Notes under the pieces: generated by a model | What the model was told of the DNA's origin: nothing | What the model saw: only the letters and a program-made list of their open reading frames with translations | The model's database searches: none | Made by a program: the position numbers and the translations under genes | Shown here: in pieces, positions 9,346 to 21,976 of the stretch | Layout: each line of letters starts with the position of its first letter | How positions within the stretch are numbered: the stretch's first letter is position 1 | Assembly (NCBI RefSeq): GCF_030463565.1 | Contig: NC_134662.1 | Coordinates: 1,550,001-1,614,000 of the forward strand | DNA: 64,000 nucleotides | Direction of reading: 5' to 3' | Origin: Pelecanus crispus | Taxonomy: Eukaryota; Chordata; Aves; Pelecaniformes; Pelecanidae

Positions 9346-11525
9346 GTACGATGGCAGCTCCTGCGGCTCTGGGTGCGGGGGGCTTGCGGGTGCTTCTCTC
9401 CCGTACCGAACAGCTCGTGATGGACCCATCCGGCTTGGGTGTCATGGCTTGGAAAACGCTGAGGCTTGTAACTGCCTCACCACATCCCCTGGCCGGCCCT
9501 GGCTGGACTGGTTGGCTGAGCCTTCCCCTTCCTGCTGGCCAGGCTGGCTCCTGCCATGTTTATTTGCCTGGCTGGCTCATTTAGGATGGGTCAGACGCAG
9601 GCCTGCGTCCCTACTTCAGGCTGGGGCAGGGCTTTGCTAGAGGATGCAGCAGGGTCCTCCTCGTGTAGACACCTTGATAACATCCTGACACGTCCCTCCT
9701 TCAGGTGAAGCCTTGGGTGCTATTGGGAATCCTGATGTGCTGGATATCCTGAAACGCTATTCAGAGGATCCTGTGGTTGAGGTGAGGCTCTTGGAGGGGG
9801 TCATTTTCCCTGGGGTGCAGCACTGCTGGGCCAGGAGGGCGAGGCAGGTCTCTCCTGGGCTGCCCCTGGCCGTGGACAAGGACACCATGAACGGCACCTG
9901 CTGCGTGCTGGCGCCCAGCCCCGTCGGGGAGCCCCGGGCTCCCTCCCAGCGCCGTACGGTGCCGTCCCACAGCCAGGGCTGTGTCCCCGTCCCTGCAGGT
10001 GGCAGAGACCTGTCAGCTGGCGGTGAGGAGGCTGGAGTGGCTGCAGGAGAACAAGCAGGAGCCGAGCACCAGCCCCTACCTCTCCGTGGATCCCGCTCCC
10101 CCTGCCGAGGAGACTGACGTCGCCAAACTCCGCAAAACCCTCCTGGATGAGTCGTGCACGCTGTTCGACCGCTACAGGGCCATGTTTGCCCTGCGAAACC
10201 TGGGCGGCCAGGCTGCTGTGCTGGCGCTGGCGGATGGTAAGGGCCAGTGCAAGGCTACTTGCAGTCTCCTTCTTGTGTCTGTGCAGGTTAATCTGGGATT
10301 AGCCCTTCCTGAATCCAGGGCTGCCAGAGCTGCGGGGCTCCTCTTAGGCTCTTCATGCATTTGTTTCTATTGCTGCTGTCCCCCTGCTTGCTTGCAAGAG
10401 CCACATTGTGAAGCACTCGTTGCTCTCCGGTGTTTCACAGCCCCCTCACCATCCTCCAGGCCCCCTTTCCCTGTGGGTCTGGGTGGGAAAGGGCACAGTC
10501 TGTAATGGTGGGACCTGGCCCCAGGGTGCTGGGGTCCTGCTCTCCGGTCCTGGAAAGTCAAAAGGCTGCCAACCTTGTCCTGGGGTTTGGGAATAGCTCT
10601 GGAGGGGGAAGTGAATGTCTCCTGAGTGGGGAAGGGGCAGACCACAGCCTAGGAACCGTTTGGACCCAGCCCAAGGGAAGTGGACGAGGATCTGCAGCCC
10701 TCTGGGACGAGCCAAGGGCATGTCTGCGCTGTGACATGAGGCGTGCAGGGATCCGTGAGCTGCTGTGGCTGTTCAGCCCTGCAGCGCGGGAGGGCTTGAG
10801 GCTGTGGCTGTGCTGCCAGCCCGCCCCAGGCACACCGCGCTAGTGGGGCAGGGCCCGTGGGCAGAGTGGGCTCCCTGGGGCAGGTGAGGGTGCCGGCAGC
10901 TCTGCCGGGAGGGTGGGTGCTGTCGTCACGAGAGGGCGTCCCTATGCCGCCGGGGCACGGCTGCGGGCTTGTGGTGCTGGGGCTGCCCCGGCCACGCGGG
11001 GTCAGGAAGCAGGGTGGGATAGCCCTTCCCATAGGGGTTTTGTCCCCTTCCCCAAAAGCTCCCACGGGTCTGGGGTGGCGACCGCTAGCTGTAACCGCCA
11101 GGCCAGCCTGCCCCATGGCTTCCCCCAGCATCTGGGTGGGGGTCTCCGGCCAAGCATCCCAGTGCATTTTGGGGGCAGTGGCGGCTCACTCTCGCCTCCT
11201 CCCCGCAGGACTGCGCTCTGGCAGCGCCCTCTTCCGCCATGAGATCGGCTACGTGCTGGGCCAGATGCAGGACGAGGCCTGCGTCCCGCAGCTGACGGCC
11301 GCGCTGCGCAGCCGCACCGAGAGCCCCATGGTGCGCCACGAGTGCGCCGAGGCCCTGGGCTCCATCGCCCGCCCCTCCTGCTTGGAGACCCTGCGCGCCT
11401 TCGCCCACGACGAGGAGCGGGTGGTGCGGGAGAGCTGTGAGGTGGCGCTGGACATGTATGAGTACGAGAACGGCGCCCAGTTCCAGTACGCCGACGGGCT
11501 CTGCAAGCTGCAGGCCTCCGCCTGA
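9072..11525 (+). CDS. DOHH: Deoxyhypusine hydroxylase DOHH (join 9072-9345, 9705-9781, 9999-10236, 11209-11525)
   Basis: The spliced frame gives 301 aa (human 302). DOHH is a cytosolic di-iron HEAT-repeat monooxygenase that hydroxylates deoxyhypusine on eIF5A, the last step of hypusine synthesis after DHPS. Two halves of four HEAT-like repeats are joined by a variable linker (about 132-158). All four His-Glu metal-ligand pairs are present at the family positions: H56-E57 ([12 protein letters not shown]), H89-E90 (MVRHEAGEAL), H207-E208 ([12 protein letters not shown]) and H240-E241 ([10 protein letters not shown]). Introns are GT-AG with phases 1, 0 and 1. The start is fixed by GCCATGG at 9072 and by family length. 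No disabling change was seen, so it should be active. Confidence 0.97.
9705..9781 (+). CDS. DOHH: DOHH exon 3
   Basis: 77 nt between CTTCAG and GTGAGG. It encodes [18 protein letters not shown] and onward to DPVVE, completing the HEAT repeat after H89-E90. It ends in phase 0. Confidence 0.93.
9999..10236 (+). CDS. DOHH: DOHH exon 4
   Basis: 238 nt after CTGCAG, ending GATG|GTAAGG. It holds [16 protein letters not shown], the variable linker, and [18 protein letters not shown], which mirrors the N-terminal [12 protein letters not shown]. Confidence 0.94.
11209..11525 (+). CDS. DOHH: DOHH exon 5 (terminal coding exon)
   Basis: Acceptor CCCGCAG at 11208; 317 nt to TGA at 11523-11525. It carries the second pair of His-Glu sites and the C-terminal HEAT repeats. 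Confidence 0.95.
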
Positions 11526-12370
11526 GCCCTGGCTGGGGGTGCGCGGGCTGGGCGCGCTGCCTCCCGCTCCCCCCCCCGCCCCCGGCTGCGCTTTCGTGGC
11601 CGCCTCCGTCGACATGGATCTGTGCCTTGCCGCGGCGGTGGTGGAGGAGGAACTGGATTTGCTCTCTGGCACAATTACAGCCTCCTTCTCCCTCCAAATC
11701 CAGGCTGAGCTGCTACTTGCCCCCTCCGCCACTTCCCATTTCTGGGATCTGCCCCTTTTTCTCTGCCAGGATCAGCACCGCCTGCCCGCAGCCTGGCTCG
11801 GGGCTTGGAGCGGGTGGGCTCTGCTCTGCACGTCGGAGCCTGTCGTGGCTGTGCGGGGCCCAGGGCTGCTCTGGGCTTGTGCTGCCGTGGTGGCTCGGTG
11901 TGAAACAGCTCTACTTCCCCTGCCTGAGCTTTGCTGGGGGGCCAGGGCTGGCTTTGGGCCCTCACTCTCATAGGTTGCAGTGGGTGCGATGCCTTGAAAT
12001 TGCCCTTGGTGCTGGTGCCGAGCCGGGTTCCTCCTCGCCTCTGCGGTGGAGGAGCTGCTGTGGGTTGTGCCTCTCCTGTCGGGGCAGGCCAGGGCTGCGC
12101 TTGCGGCAGCCTTTGGCCTGGGATGGGGGTTGTTTCATGGCAAAGTTTGGAAGATTTGGCTGCGCTTTTTCTTTCTGCAGGGAATGGTGCTGCCATTAAG
12201 GCTTACAGGGTGAGGCAGAGCCTGCCCAGACTTTCCCTCATGTTTAACCAGACCCGGGAGGGCTGAGGCTGGTGTCTGCTGCCGTCACCCAGCAGCCAAA
12301 CCCCCTGGGCAGCCCAGCATGGGCACGGGGGGGCTGGCAGGGAATAAAGTGCTGGTGGGGGGAGCTCCTG
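11526..12370 (+). terminator. DOHH: DOHH 3' UTR with poly(A) signal AATAAA at 12343-12348
   Basis: This is the first AATAAA after the DOHH stop and is followed by GT-rich sequence (GTGCTGGTGGGG). Cleavage is expected about 15-25 nt further on. The UTR holds no other recognised element. Confidence 0.75.
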
Positions 12371-12463
12371 CGTGAGTCGAGCTGTGATTTAACCCTTCTC
12401 CAGATGCGGGGTGCGCTCAGTGCCCCAGGGTCAGGCCCTGGCAGGGAGACCTGGGGCTGCCAT

Positions 12464-12530
12464 AACAGAGTCATGGAACAGAACCATTTAGGTTGGGAAA
12501 GACCTTTAAGATCATTGAGTCTAACCATAA
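12464..12530 (+). mobile_element. CR1 LINE 3'-end fragment
   Basis: The stretch contains AACCATTTAGGTTGGGAAAG, then ACCTTTAAGATCATTGAGTC and TAACCAT. This closely matches the conserved 3' end of chicken-repeat-1 LINEs. Only about 67 bp remain (5' truncated). CR1 in this form is abundant in birds and is the best single clue to host class. Confidence 0.85.
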
Positions 12531-15101
<2,571 letters not shown>

Positions 15102-15300
15102 GGCCCGGGGACCCCCCGCACCGGCACCCCACAGCCATGCCCAGCATTGGGTCACAGCACAGCCCCAGCCCCAGACTCGGGCGCAGGGGTGACGCTGCCC
15201 GGCGCTGGCATCCAGCTTTGCCGTCCCCGGCACAGCCCCACGCGCTTATCTCGGGGCTGCTACTGCTGCCCCCCAATAAAGCAGCCTGCCCCGGACCCAC
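15102..15300 (+). terminator. 3' UTR and AATAAA poly(A) signal at 15275-15280
   Basis: A canonical AATAAA lies 174 nt after the stop of the small membrane protein gene, which supports it as a real transcribed gene. Confidence 0.7.
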
Positions 15301-15479
15301 TCGCTCGCCCCTTCGCCAGGCGTGGGCACGGGGAGGTGGCAGGGCCTTTGCCTGGGGATGGCAGCCCTTGGCAGAGCCACGCCGGCCCCCGAGCTTGGGC
15401 ACGCGGGGAGGGACACACGTGCGGGCACGCGCATGGACGCTCATGGGTATGTAAAGGTGGGTGCTTGGGGTTGCAAACC

Positions 15480-15605
15480 CCTGCGGGGGGGGCACACCCC
15501 AGATGTGGGCACGGACACACATGGGCGCAGGAGGCACGGACGTGGGCGCAGGAGGCATGGACATGGGCACGCGCACATGGGAGCACGCACACGCACACGC
15601 ACGCC
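15480..15605. repeat. Degenerate GGGCGCAGGAGGCA / CACGCACA repeat
   Basis: Tandem GGGCGCAGGAGGCACGGACGT-like units pass into a (CACACG)n run at about 15578-15602. Confidence 0.6.
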
Positions 15606-16389
15606 TACGGGGAGGCCCAGGTCAGCACAACCCTGCGCAGGTGCACGCTGAGGCTGGGTTTGCCACCACCGGCCCCTTCGGTGCCCTGACGCTGCCAGGC
15701 CGTGCCCCCTCCGGATGGGGCACAGCTCGGTGGCACCCACAGGTACCCCCAAAGCCAGTCTCGGGGGGCAAAGCACCCATGAGCCCCGCTTTGGCTCTGG
15801 GTGGGGGCACTGGGGACGGGGGCCGCATCATACAGACTCCCACCCCATGCCTTAAATGCAGGCTGGGGCTAGACCCCCCCCCCCCAACATCCCTCTGGTG
15901 GGGACCCCACCCCCATGTCCCCAAGCTCCTTCTTCACCCCTTGGGGAACTGCCAGGGGCAGTGTGGCCCTGCCGAAGCCCGTCACTGGGGTGCCACCAGC
16001 CACCCCATGCCTCAGTTTCCCCTGTGCCTCGGCAGGTGGGGGCTGCAAGGTGGAGCGGAGCAGCTCGCCCTGCCAAGGTCTTGCCGATGACACCATTAAT
16101 ATTTAGCTCTTCGTGATACCAGGGCACGCCCTGGGCACGTGACGGGGTCCCACTGGCACCGGCCATCGCACCTGGGGCCCAGCTGACCTGGGCCTGGCTG
16201 GGGACGGGGGGCCCGGCACTGTCATCCTCGGGAGGTGGCAGGGCAGGGGCCATGCCTGTGGGGAGGGGCCGCTGGCCCAGATCTGCCCCAGCCCTGCCAG
16301 GGGCATGGGGGTGCAGTGCCCCACGGGCAGAGGGGAGAGACTGGGATGGGGCAGCGGGCAGGTGGGCACTCTGCACGTCTGCCCAGCTG

Positions 16390-16770
16390 TCTGTCCCTCC
16401 ACCCACCCACAAACCCATCTGTCTGTCCTTCCATCCATCCACCCACCCATCCACCTGTCCATCCTTCCATACATCCTTGCATCCATCCATCCGCCTGTCC
16501 ATCCACCCACCCACCCTTTCATCCATCCTTGCATCCATCCATCCACCCTTCCATCCATCTGTCCATCCTTGCATCCGTCTGTCCACCCACCCACCCATCC
16601 ATCCACCCATCCACCCTCCCATCCATCCACCCACCCACCCATCCATCTGTCCTTCCAAACACCCACCCACCCATCCATCTGTCCCTCCCTCCCTTCATCC
16701 ACCCATCCGTCTGTCCCTTCATCCATCTTCACGCCAGCCTGTCCATCTGTCCTTCCACCCACTCACCCAC
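16390..16770. repeat. Degenerate (CCAT/CCAC/CTGT)n tetranucleotide satellite
   Basis: About 380 bp of CCATCCATCCACCCA-type steps. The opposite strand reads GGATGGATGGGTGG, producing spurious Trp-Met-Gly-Gly frames. It lies just upstream of the SMIM24 promoter. Confidence 0.85.
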
Positions 16771-16926
16771 CCTGGGGCGGACCCCAGCCCCGGGCACAGG
16801 GCTGCTGCCGTGGTCCCCGAGCTGGTGGCCGCCGGGTGCCACGGGGCGCCGGCGGCTGGGCTGGGGGCGCGGTGCCACCTGCCAAGGGTTACGGGAGCCA
16901 CGTTGGCGGCTCTTGTCCTCCTGAGG

Positions 16927-16960
16927 CCAATAAAAGCCGCCCGTTGGCCCCGGGTGCAGA
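16927..16960 (+). promoter_or_regulatory. SMIM24: Probable SMIM24 TATA-like promoter (AATAAAAG 16929-16936)
   Basis: CCAATAAAAG at 16927-16936 is a TATA-box variant about 128 bp before the SMIM24 ATG, so transcription would begin near 16960. This stretch is less CpG-dense than the other promoters here, fitting the tissue-restricted (gut/kidney) expression known for mammalian SMIM24. It is also a poly(A)-hexamer match, but no gene ends here. Confidence 0.45.
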
Positions 16961-17063
16961 CTGCAGTGCCTGCGCTCAGCCCCAGCAGCAGCGTGGGAGC
17001 AGAGCCTGCCTCGGGGCGCAGAATCCGGCCGTGCCCCAGCCCTCTGCCAGCCTCCGCCCGAAA

Positions 17064-18184
17064 ATGCCGAGGGCCCCACAGCCCCTCTCGCTCCTGGTTC
17101 TGCTCATCCTCACCGCCACGGCCTGGGGACAGGCTGGTAGGTGCCCCCGCAGCCCCCCCATACCTCTGCGCCCCGGGGGGGGGGGTGGCTGTGCCCCGCC
17201 CCGGGGCATCGGATCAGCTCCTTGGGAGACCTCCCCAGTAGGACCAGTCTGTGTCGGTGCCCTGGCAGCAACCATTTCGGGGGCAGAGCGGAAAGATTTG
17301 GGGGCACCCGCCTGCCGTCCCCAGTGCTCCCCACTGCGCCGGGCACCCCCGCGCTCTCCGGGGGACGGGTTGGCTCTGACGGGGGTGGATTCCTCAGCAC
17401 CCGAGGGGTGGTGATGAGCGCCTGCTGATGTCCCTGGTGTCCCCGAATGTCCCCAGCATCCCCTGGTGCTGGGCTCGGCACAGCTGGGACCCCATGCCAT
17501 GGGATGGGGGGTCCCGTCCCCTGCGGGGTGGGCTTCCCCTGAAGCCGTCCCCATCCCTGTTCCTGTCCCTGTCCCCGCTCCCCCGGCCGCACAGGCCCCG
17601 GCCCCAAGGAGCTGCAGCCCTGGCTCATCGGCCTCACGGCCGCAGTCGTCTTCCTCTTCGCCGTCTTCGTGCTCCTGCTCGGCCGCCGGCTCCGGCAGCT
17701 CGGGACGCGCAGGTGGGGCGCGGCCGTGGGGGGGTGGTGTGCCCGGGCGGGGGGTGCTGGCCCGGGCGGCCGCGGGGTCCGGCGTGCCCGAGGCTGGGAG
17801 CGCGGCGCTGCGGGGCGGGGCCGGGGCCGGCCGGGGCACCCCTCGGCCCCTCTCCCCTCGCCGGCGGCCTCCGGGGGGGGGGGCGGGGGGTTCTTGACCG
17901 GTCCCGCGCCCACCCCGCCCGGGCCTCGGCTCCCCCCCCGGGCACGGCCACGGCCACGTGCGGGCGGTGCCGTGCGGGGCCCTGCGTGCCCCGGGCGCGG
18001 CCGAAGGCGGCGGGGCCGCCGCAGGGGAGCAGCCCGGGGGTTCCGTCGCAGGCGGCCGCGCCCCGCTGACGCCCCCCCCCCACCCCCCCCCAGGCGGGAG
18101 CGCGGCGGCTGCGCCACCCCGGCGGCCGAGGACGGCGGCGAGGAGAGCGACGGCGGGGCCCGGGGCCGGGCCACGTCCCTGTGA
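17064..18184 (+). CDS. SMIM24: Small integral membrane protein 24, SMIM24 (join 17064-17136, 17595-17712, 18094-18184)
   Basis: Three exons give 93 aa. Residues 1-23 form a signal peptide (SLLVLLILTATAWG). Then GPGPKELQPWLIGLTAAVVF leads into a single membrane span (about 35-54), followed by basic GRRLRQLGTRRRERGG and an acidic/Gly C-terminus EDGGEESDGG. The lumenal PWLIGL-AAVV-FLF pattern matches mammalian SMIM24, and so do the position and strand beside DOHH. Splice sites are GCTG|GTAGGT, CACAG|GC, GCAG|GTGGGG and CCCCAG|GCGGG. It is shorter than human SMIM24 (about 130 aa), mostly because the Lys/Glu-rich tail is reduced. Its molecular function is not established. Confidence 0.85.
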
Positions 18185-19240
18185 GGGGCGGCCGCCCCCT
18201 GCCCGCCCGGCGCCCGGCCCCGGGGACCCCCGTGGGGCACCAACGCCCTCGGCCCCGTCCGCGGGGCGCGGATCCGCGCCGGGTTTTGCGGGGCGCCGAG
18301 GGGCGGGAGGTGCCGCGGCGGCCCCGGCTGCCGCCAAGACCCGGCGCGGATCGGCCGCCCGCCGGAGTGGCTCGCGGAGGGCGGCGGCCGGCGCCGGGAG
18401 CAGGGGGTCCCGCCCGGGGGGGGCCGGGTGCCCCCGGCTGTACCCCGGTAAAGGTCCCCGGCCTGCCCCGGCGTCAGGCGCCTGGTGTCGCCGCGCCGGG
18501 GACGGGGCTGTCCCGGGGCTGCCGCGGGGCTCCGCACCCCCAGGATGGGGCCCGCGGCGCTGCCCCCGCCGCCCCCCAGGGCGCTGGGTGCGGGGGCGTC
18601 CCCGGGGGCCACCGGGGCGGCGGAAGACGCCGGGTTCCTGGCGTGCGATGAGCTGCCGGGCCTCAGCGACCTCGGCCGGGCCCGGGGTCCGGCTGCCCCC
18701 GACGTGCGCTGCCCCCCCACGCGTCCCGCCCCGCGTGCCGGGGTGCCGGGGGGGGCGGGTGTCGGGGGAGCTGGGGGGCGTCCGGCCTCGCCCCCCCCCC
18801 GCCCCCGCCGCCCTAACCAGGACGATGGGGACGACGCCCAGCTTCGGCCAGCGACGTCGTACGGGTGAGGGTGATGCTGTCACGTGCACGAGGCGGTGAC
18901 GTCATGCGGACAAGGTCTTGATGCTGCGCGCCCCCGTGCCCCTGTCCCTGCGCGCCCCCTCCGCGCCTGCCCCGGCCCCAGCCCCCCCCCCCCCGCCCCC
19001 GCCGCTGCTCCCGGCTCAGCCACGCTCCGCGGCCGGGCCCAGAGCACCCGTGGGTGGGGGGCCCGTGGGTGGGGGGCCCCCCGCCGCGGCGATGGGCGCC
19101 CGCTGCCCAGCGCGGCTCCGCTCCGGTGCCCCCCAGTGCCCCCCCAGCCGCGACACCCCGTTCTTCCCCAGGCCGGGCAACGTGCCTCAGTTTCCCCCGG
19201 GGGCAGCGAAGGAAGGGCGGAGGCGGGCTGGAGTTGAAGC
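17600..19240. other. CpG-rich island over SMIM24 3' half and the SMIM24-NFIC junction
   Basis: Extreme GC and CpG content from SMIM24 exon 2 to the NFIC 3' end. No AATAAA follows the SMIM24 stop on the plus strand before the NFIC transcript begins. The long minus-strand frames here (for example 16976-18889) look like GC artefacts. Confidence 0.55.
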
Positions 19241-19248
19241 ATAGCTTG

Positions 19249-19254
19249 TTTAAT
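19249..19254 (-). terminator. NFIC: Distal NFIC poly(A) signal ATTAAA
   Basis: ATTAAA on the minus strand is the last hexamer before the converging SMIM24 gene. Upstream AATAAA alternatives on the same strand are at 20828-20833, 21733-21738 and 23312-23317, so alternative polyadenylation could give 3' UTRs of about 2.2 to 6.2 kb. Confidence 0.5.
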
Positions 19255-19260
19255 TTTTAT

Positions 19261-19520
19261 ACATTTTTTTTTTTGTCTTTTTTTTTTTCTTTTCTTTTTT
19301 TAATCTTTTTTTTGTGTGTCAGTTTTTTGTTTTTTGTTTTTTTCTTCTTTTTTGTCTCTTTTTCTCTTTTTTGCATAGGGAAGGGGGGGGAAAAAAAAAC
19401 AACCAAAAAAAAAAAAAAAAAAAACCAAAACCCCGACAACAACAACGAAAAAAAAAACCCAAAACAAAAGAAACAAAAAAAGAAAACAAGAAGAAGAAAA
19501 AAAAAAAAACCCCAATCCAT
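19261..19520 (-). repeat. Facing T-rich and A-rich low-complexity tracts
   Basis: T-rich from 19261 to about 19375 and A-rich from about 19388 to 19515 on the plus strand, with a short G-rich spacer. The two arms can pair with each other. Confidence 0.7.
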
Positions 19521-20037
19521 AGTCACGGTCAGTAACTGGTAGGTAGGCAGGAGCGGCGGCTATGGGTAATGGCTGCGTACAATGTATAATCAAATATCGT
19601 GAAGCACCAGGGAGGCGAGCGGGGGGCTCGGGGGGGCCATGCAGGGGCCGGGGGGGGACACACAGCTGGGGGGGGTCCCGGCCCCGGCTCGCGGCCCTGG
19701 TGCGCTCGGCGGGTGTGTATCGGCTGCGGCAAGCGCGAAGCGAGAATCCGGCTAACTAGGAACATAGAGCTGCGGGGGGCACCCGCCCGGCGCCCCCCAG
19801 CGCGGAGGGGGGCACCCCCGAAAAGGCGGCCGGGGGCAGCCGGCGGCGCGGAGGCACTGCGGCGGGATTTTTGGTATGGGTGTGAGTCGTGGTCCTGCCG
19901 GCTGCCGCCTCGACGCCTTTTTGGGGCGGTTTCTCTCCTTTTGCCGCTCTTTGCCCGGGGGTGGGGCGCGCCCCCCCCCTCTCCTCCATCCCCCCCCAAT
20001 CTCCACCTCCGCTCCTGCCTGCCCGCGGGCATCGGTG

Positions 20038-20520
20038 CGGGGCACCCACGGGTGCTGCTGCATGGGGGCACCCACGGGTGCTGCATGGGGCACCCAATGC
20101 TGCTGCATGGGGGCACCCAATGCTGCTGCATGGGGGCACCCACGGGTGCTGCATGGGGCACCCAATGCTGCTGCATGGGGGCACCCACGGGTGCTGCATG
20201 GGGCACCCAATGCTGCTGCATGGGGGCACCCACGGGTGCTGCATGGGGCACCCAATGCTGCTGCATGGGGGCACCCACGGGTGCTGCTGCATGGGGCACC
20301 CAATGCTGCTGCATGGGGCACCCGCGGGTCTGCATGGGGACACCCACGGGTGCTGCTGCATGGGGCACCCAATGCTGCTGCATGGGGCACCCGCGGGTCT
20401 GCATGGGGGCACCCACGGGTGCTGCTGCATGGGGCACCCAATGCTGCTGCATGGGGCACCCGCGGGTCTGCATGGGGGGCACCCACGGGTGCTGCTGCAT
20501 GGGGGGCACCCACGGGTGCT
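20038..20520. repeat. 45-bp minisatellite in NFIC 3' UTR
   Basis: GCACCCACGGGTGCTGCATG recurs at 20136, 20181, 20226 and 20271, an exact 45-bp period, followed by about 69-bp higher-order units to 20520. Each unit holds the palindrome GCACCCACGGGTGC and CTGCTG steps. Confidence 0.85.
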
Positions 20521-20654
20521 GCCCGCCCCGGGCGGCGGCAGGAGCCCGGGGGACAGAAAGCAGCAATTCCAAACTCGTAGTATTAAAAAAAAAAAAAAAA
20601 AAAAAAGAAAAAAAAAGAAAAAAAAAAGAAACAAAACAACAACAAACAAGACAT

Positions 20655-20835
20655 ATATATATATATAGGGTTTTTTTATATATATATATATATTCCTTTG
20701 CGCTTTAAAGTACCTTAACTGTGTGTCGGCCCGCAGGGACCTGCGCCCACCTCCGGCCCCTGCAGCCCCATATATATATATGTGGAGAGAGAGAGATATA
20801 TATATATGTACAGGTTATTTTTTTTTTTTTATTTA
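20655..20835. repeat. (TA)n / GAGA simple repeats
   Basis: Two (TA) runs flank a GGGTTTTTTT block at about 20652-20693. A second pair flanks GGAGAGAGAGAG at about 20771-20808. Both are inverted repeats able to form hairpins, followed by a T-run at 20818-20830. Confidence 0.75.
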
Positions 20836-21589
20836 TAGGTCACAAGGACTATTTTTAATTAACTTTTTTAAGCCGACGAGCCCGACTAAAAACCCTCTAG
20901 GAGAGACTGTAGTGCATGGAACCCCCGCGGGAGCCCGGGCGCGGTGATTGTCGAGCGGCCCCCCCCGCCCCCACCCTGCCGGGGACCCCCCCTTTGCGCC
21001 CACCCCGACCGCGGCCGCCGAGCCCAGGGGCCGCGGGGGGGATAAAAAACTAAGGGAGAACGATTAAAAAAATAAAAACAATAAAAATTAGTGGTCGTCC
21101 CCCCCGCGCAGCCGGCGCCCCCCGGGAGGGCCGGGGGGTTGCATATTCCCTTTGGGCAGGGCGGGGGGAGGCCGGGGCGGGGGGGGCGGGGGGAGCAGTG
21201 CAAAGACCCCGGGGGTGCTGGGGGCTCCCCGGCCCCCCAGGGAAAGCCCCCGGCCCGACCCCCCTCGCTGCCGCCCTCCAGGCTGGGGGGGGGGGGCGTC
21301 AAGTTGATTATTTTTTGCCTTTTTTAACATGTTTTAAGGTGCTTTTCTTGCCGAGGGCGGGTTTTGGGGGGGCTGCGGGCCCCGGGGGGGTAAAGGCAGC
21401 AAAGCGGGGGGACGGGGAGGGACCCCAGCCGGTGCCCCCGCGGGGCCGGGGGCTCCCGAGGGGTGGGGGGGGGCCCAGGCCCGAGGGGCGCCAGCGCCCC
21501 TCGCCTCCCCCCGGGCCCCCGCTCGCCGGGGGGGCGGCCCCGGGTGCCCCCCGCCCCCCCGCTGGCTGTCCCTCTGCTCACCGCTGAGA

Positions 21590-21936
21590 AATGCTTTTGT
21601 TAATAATTTTTTTTTTTTTTTTGCTTTGAGCTGATCCTTTCCTAGCCTTAAAACCTTTTTTTTTTTTCATTTTTCTTTTCCTTTTTTTTTTTTTCAATTT
21701 TCTCTTTTTTTTTTTTAATTCTATTTTTTAAATTTATTTTCCCCCAACTGGACACTAACCTCCCGCTCCCCGCGTTGCATTGTCCTTGCAGAAATCAATA
21801 CTGCACCTTGCATAAAGAAGAGTCTCCCGAGGCTGCTTCCCCGCCCTGTGGGACCCCCAGCAAACCGCACCGGGGGGGGGGGCGAGACCCCGGCGGGGCG
21901 TGATTCCCCCCCCCTATCCCCCGCTAATACTTTTGG

Positions 21937-21976
<40 letters not shown>

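Noticed and set aside
16929-16934. AATAAA as a poly(A) signal
   Set aside because: No gene ends here; AATAAAAG at this distance before the SMIM24 start better fits a TATA-like box.
16976-18889. 637- and 536-codon minus-strand frames opposite SMIM24
   Set aside because: SMIM24 on the plus strand has signal peptide, membrane span and splice sites; the minus frames have only low-complexity Pro/Arg/Gly sequence.
19388-19515. A-rich tract as the tail of a retroposed sequence
   Set aside because: No coding or SINE-like sequence precedes it and no target-site duplication is apparent; it is one of several homopolymer tracts in the NFIC 3' UTR.
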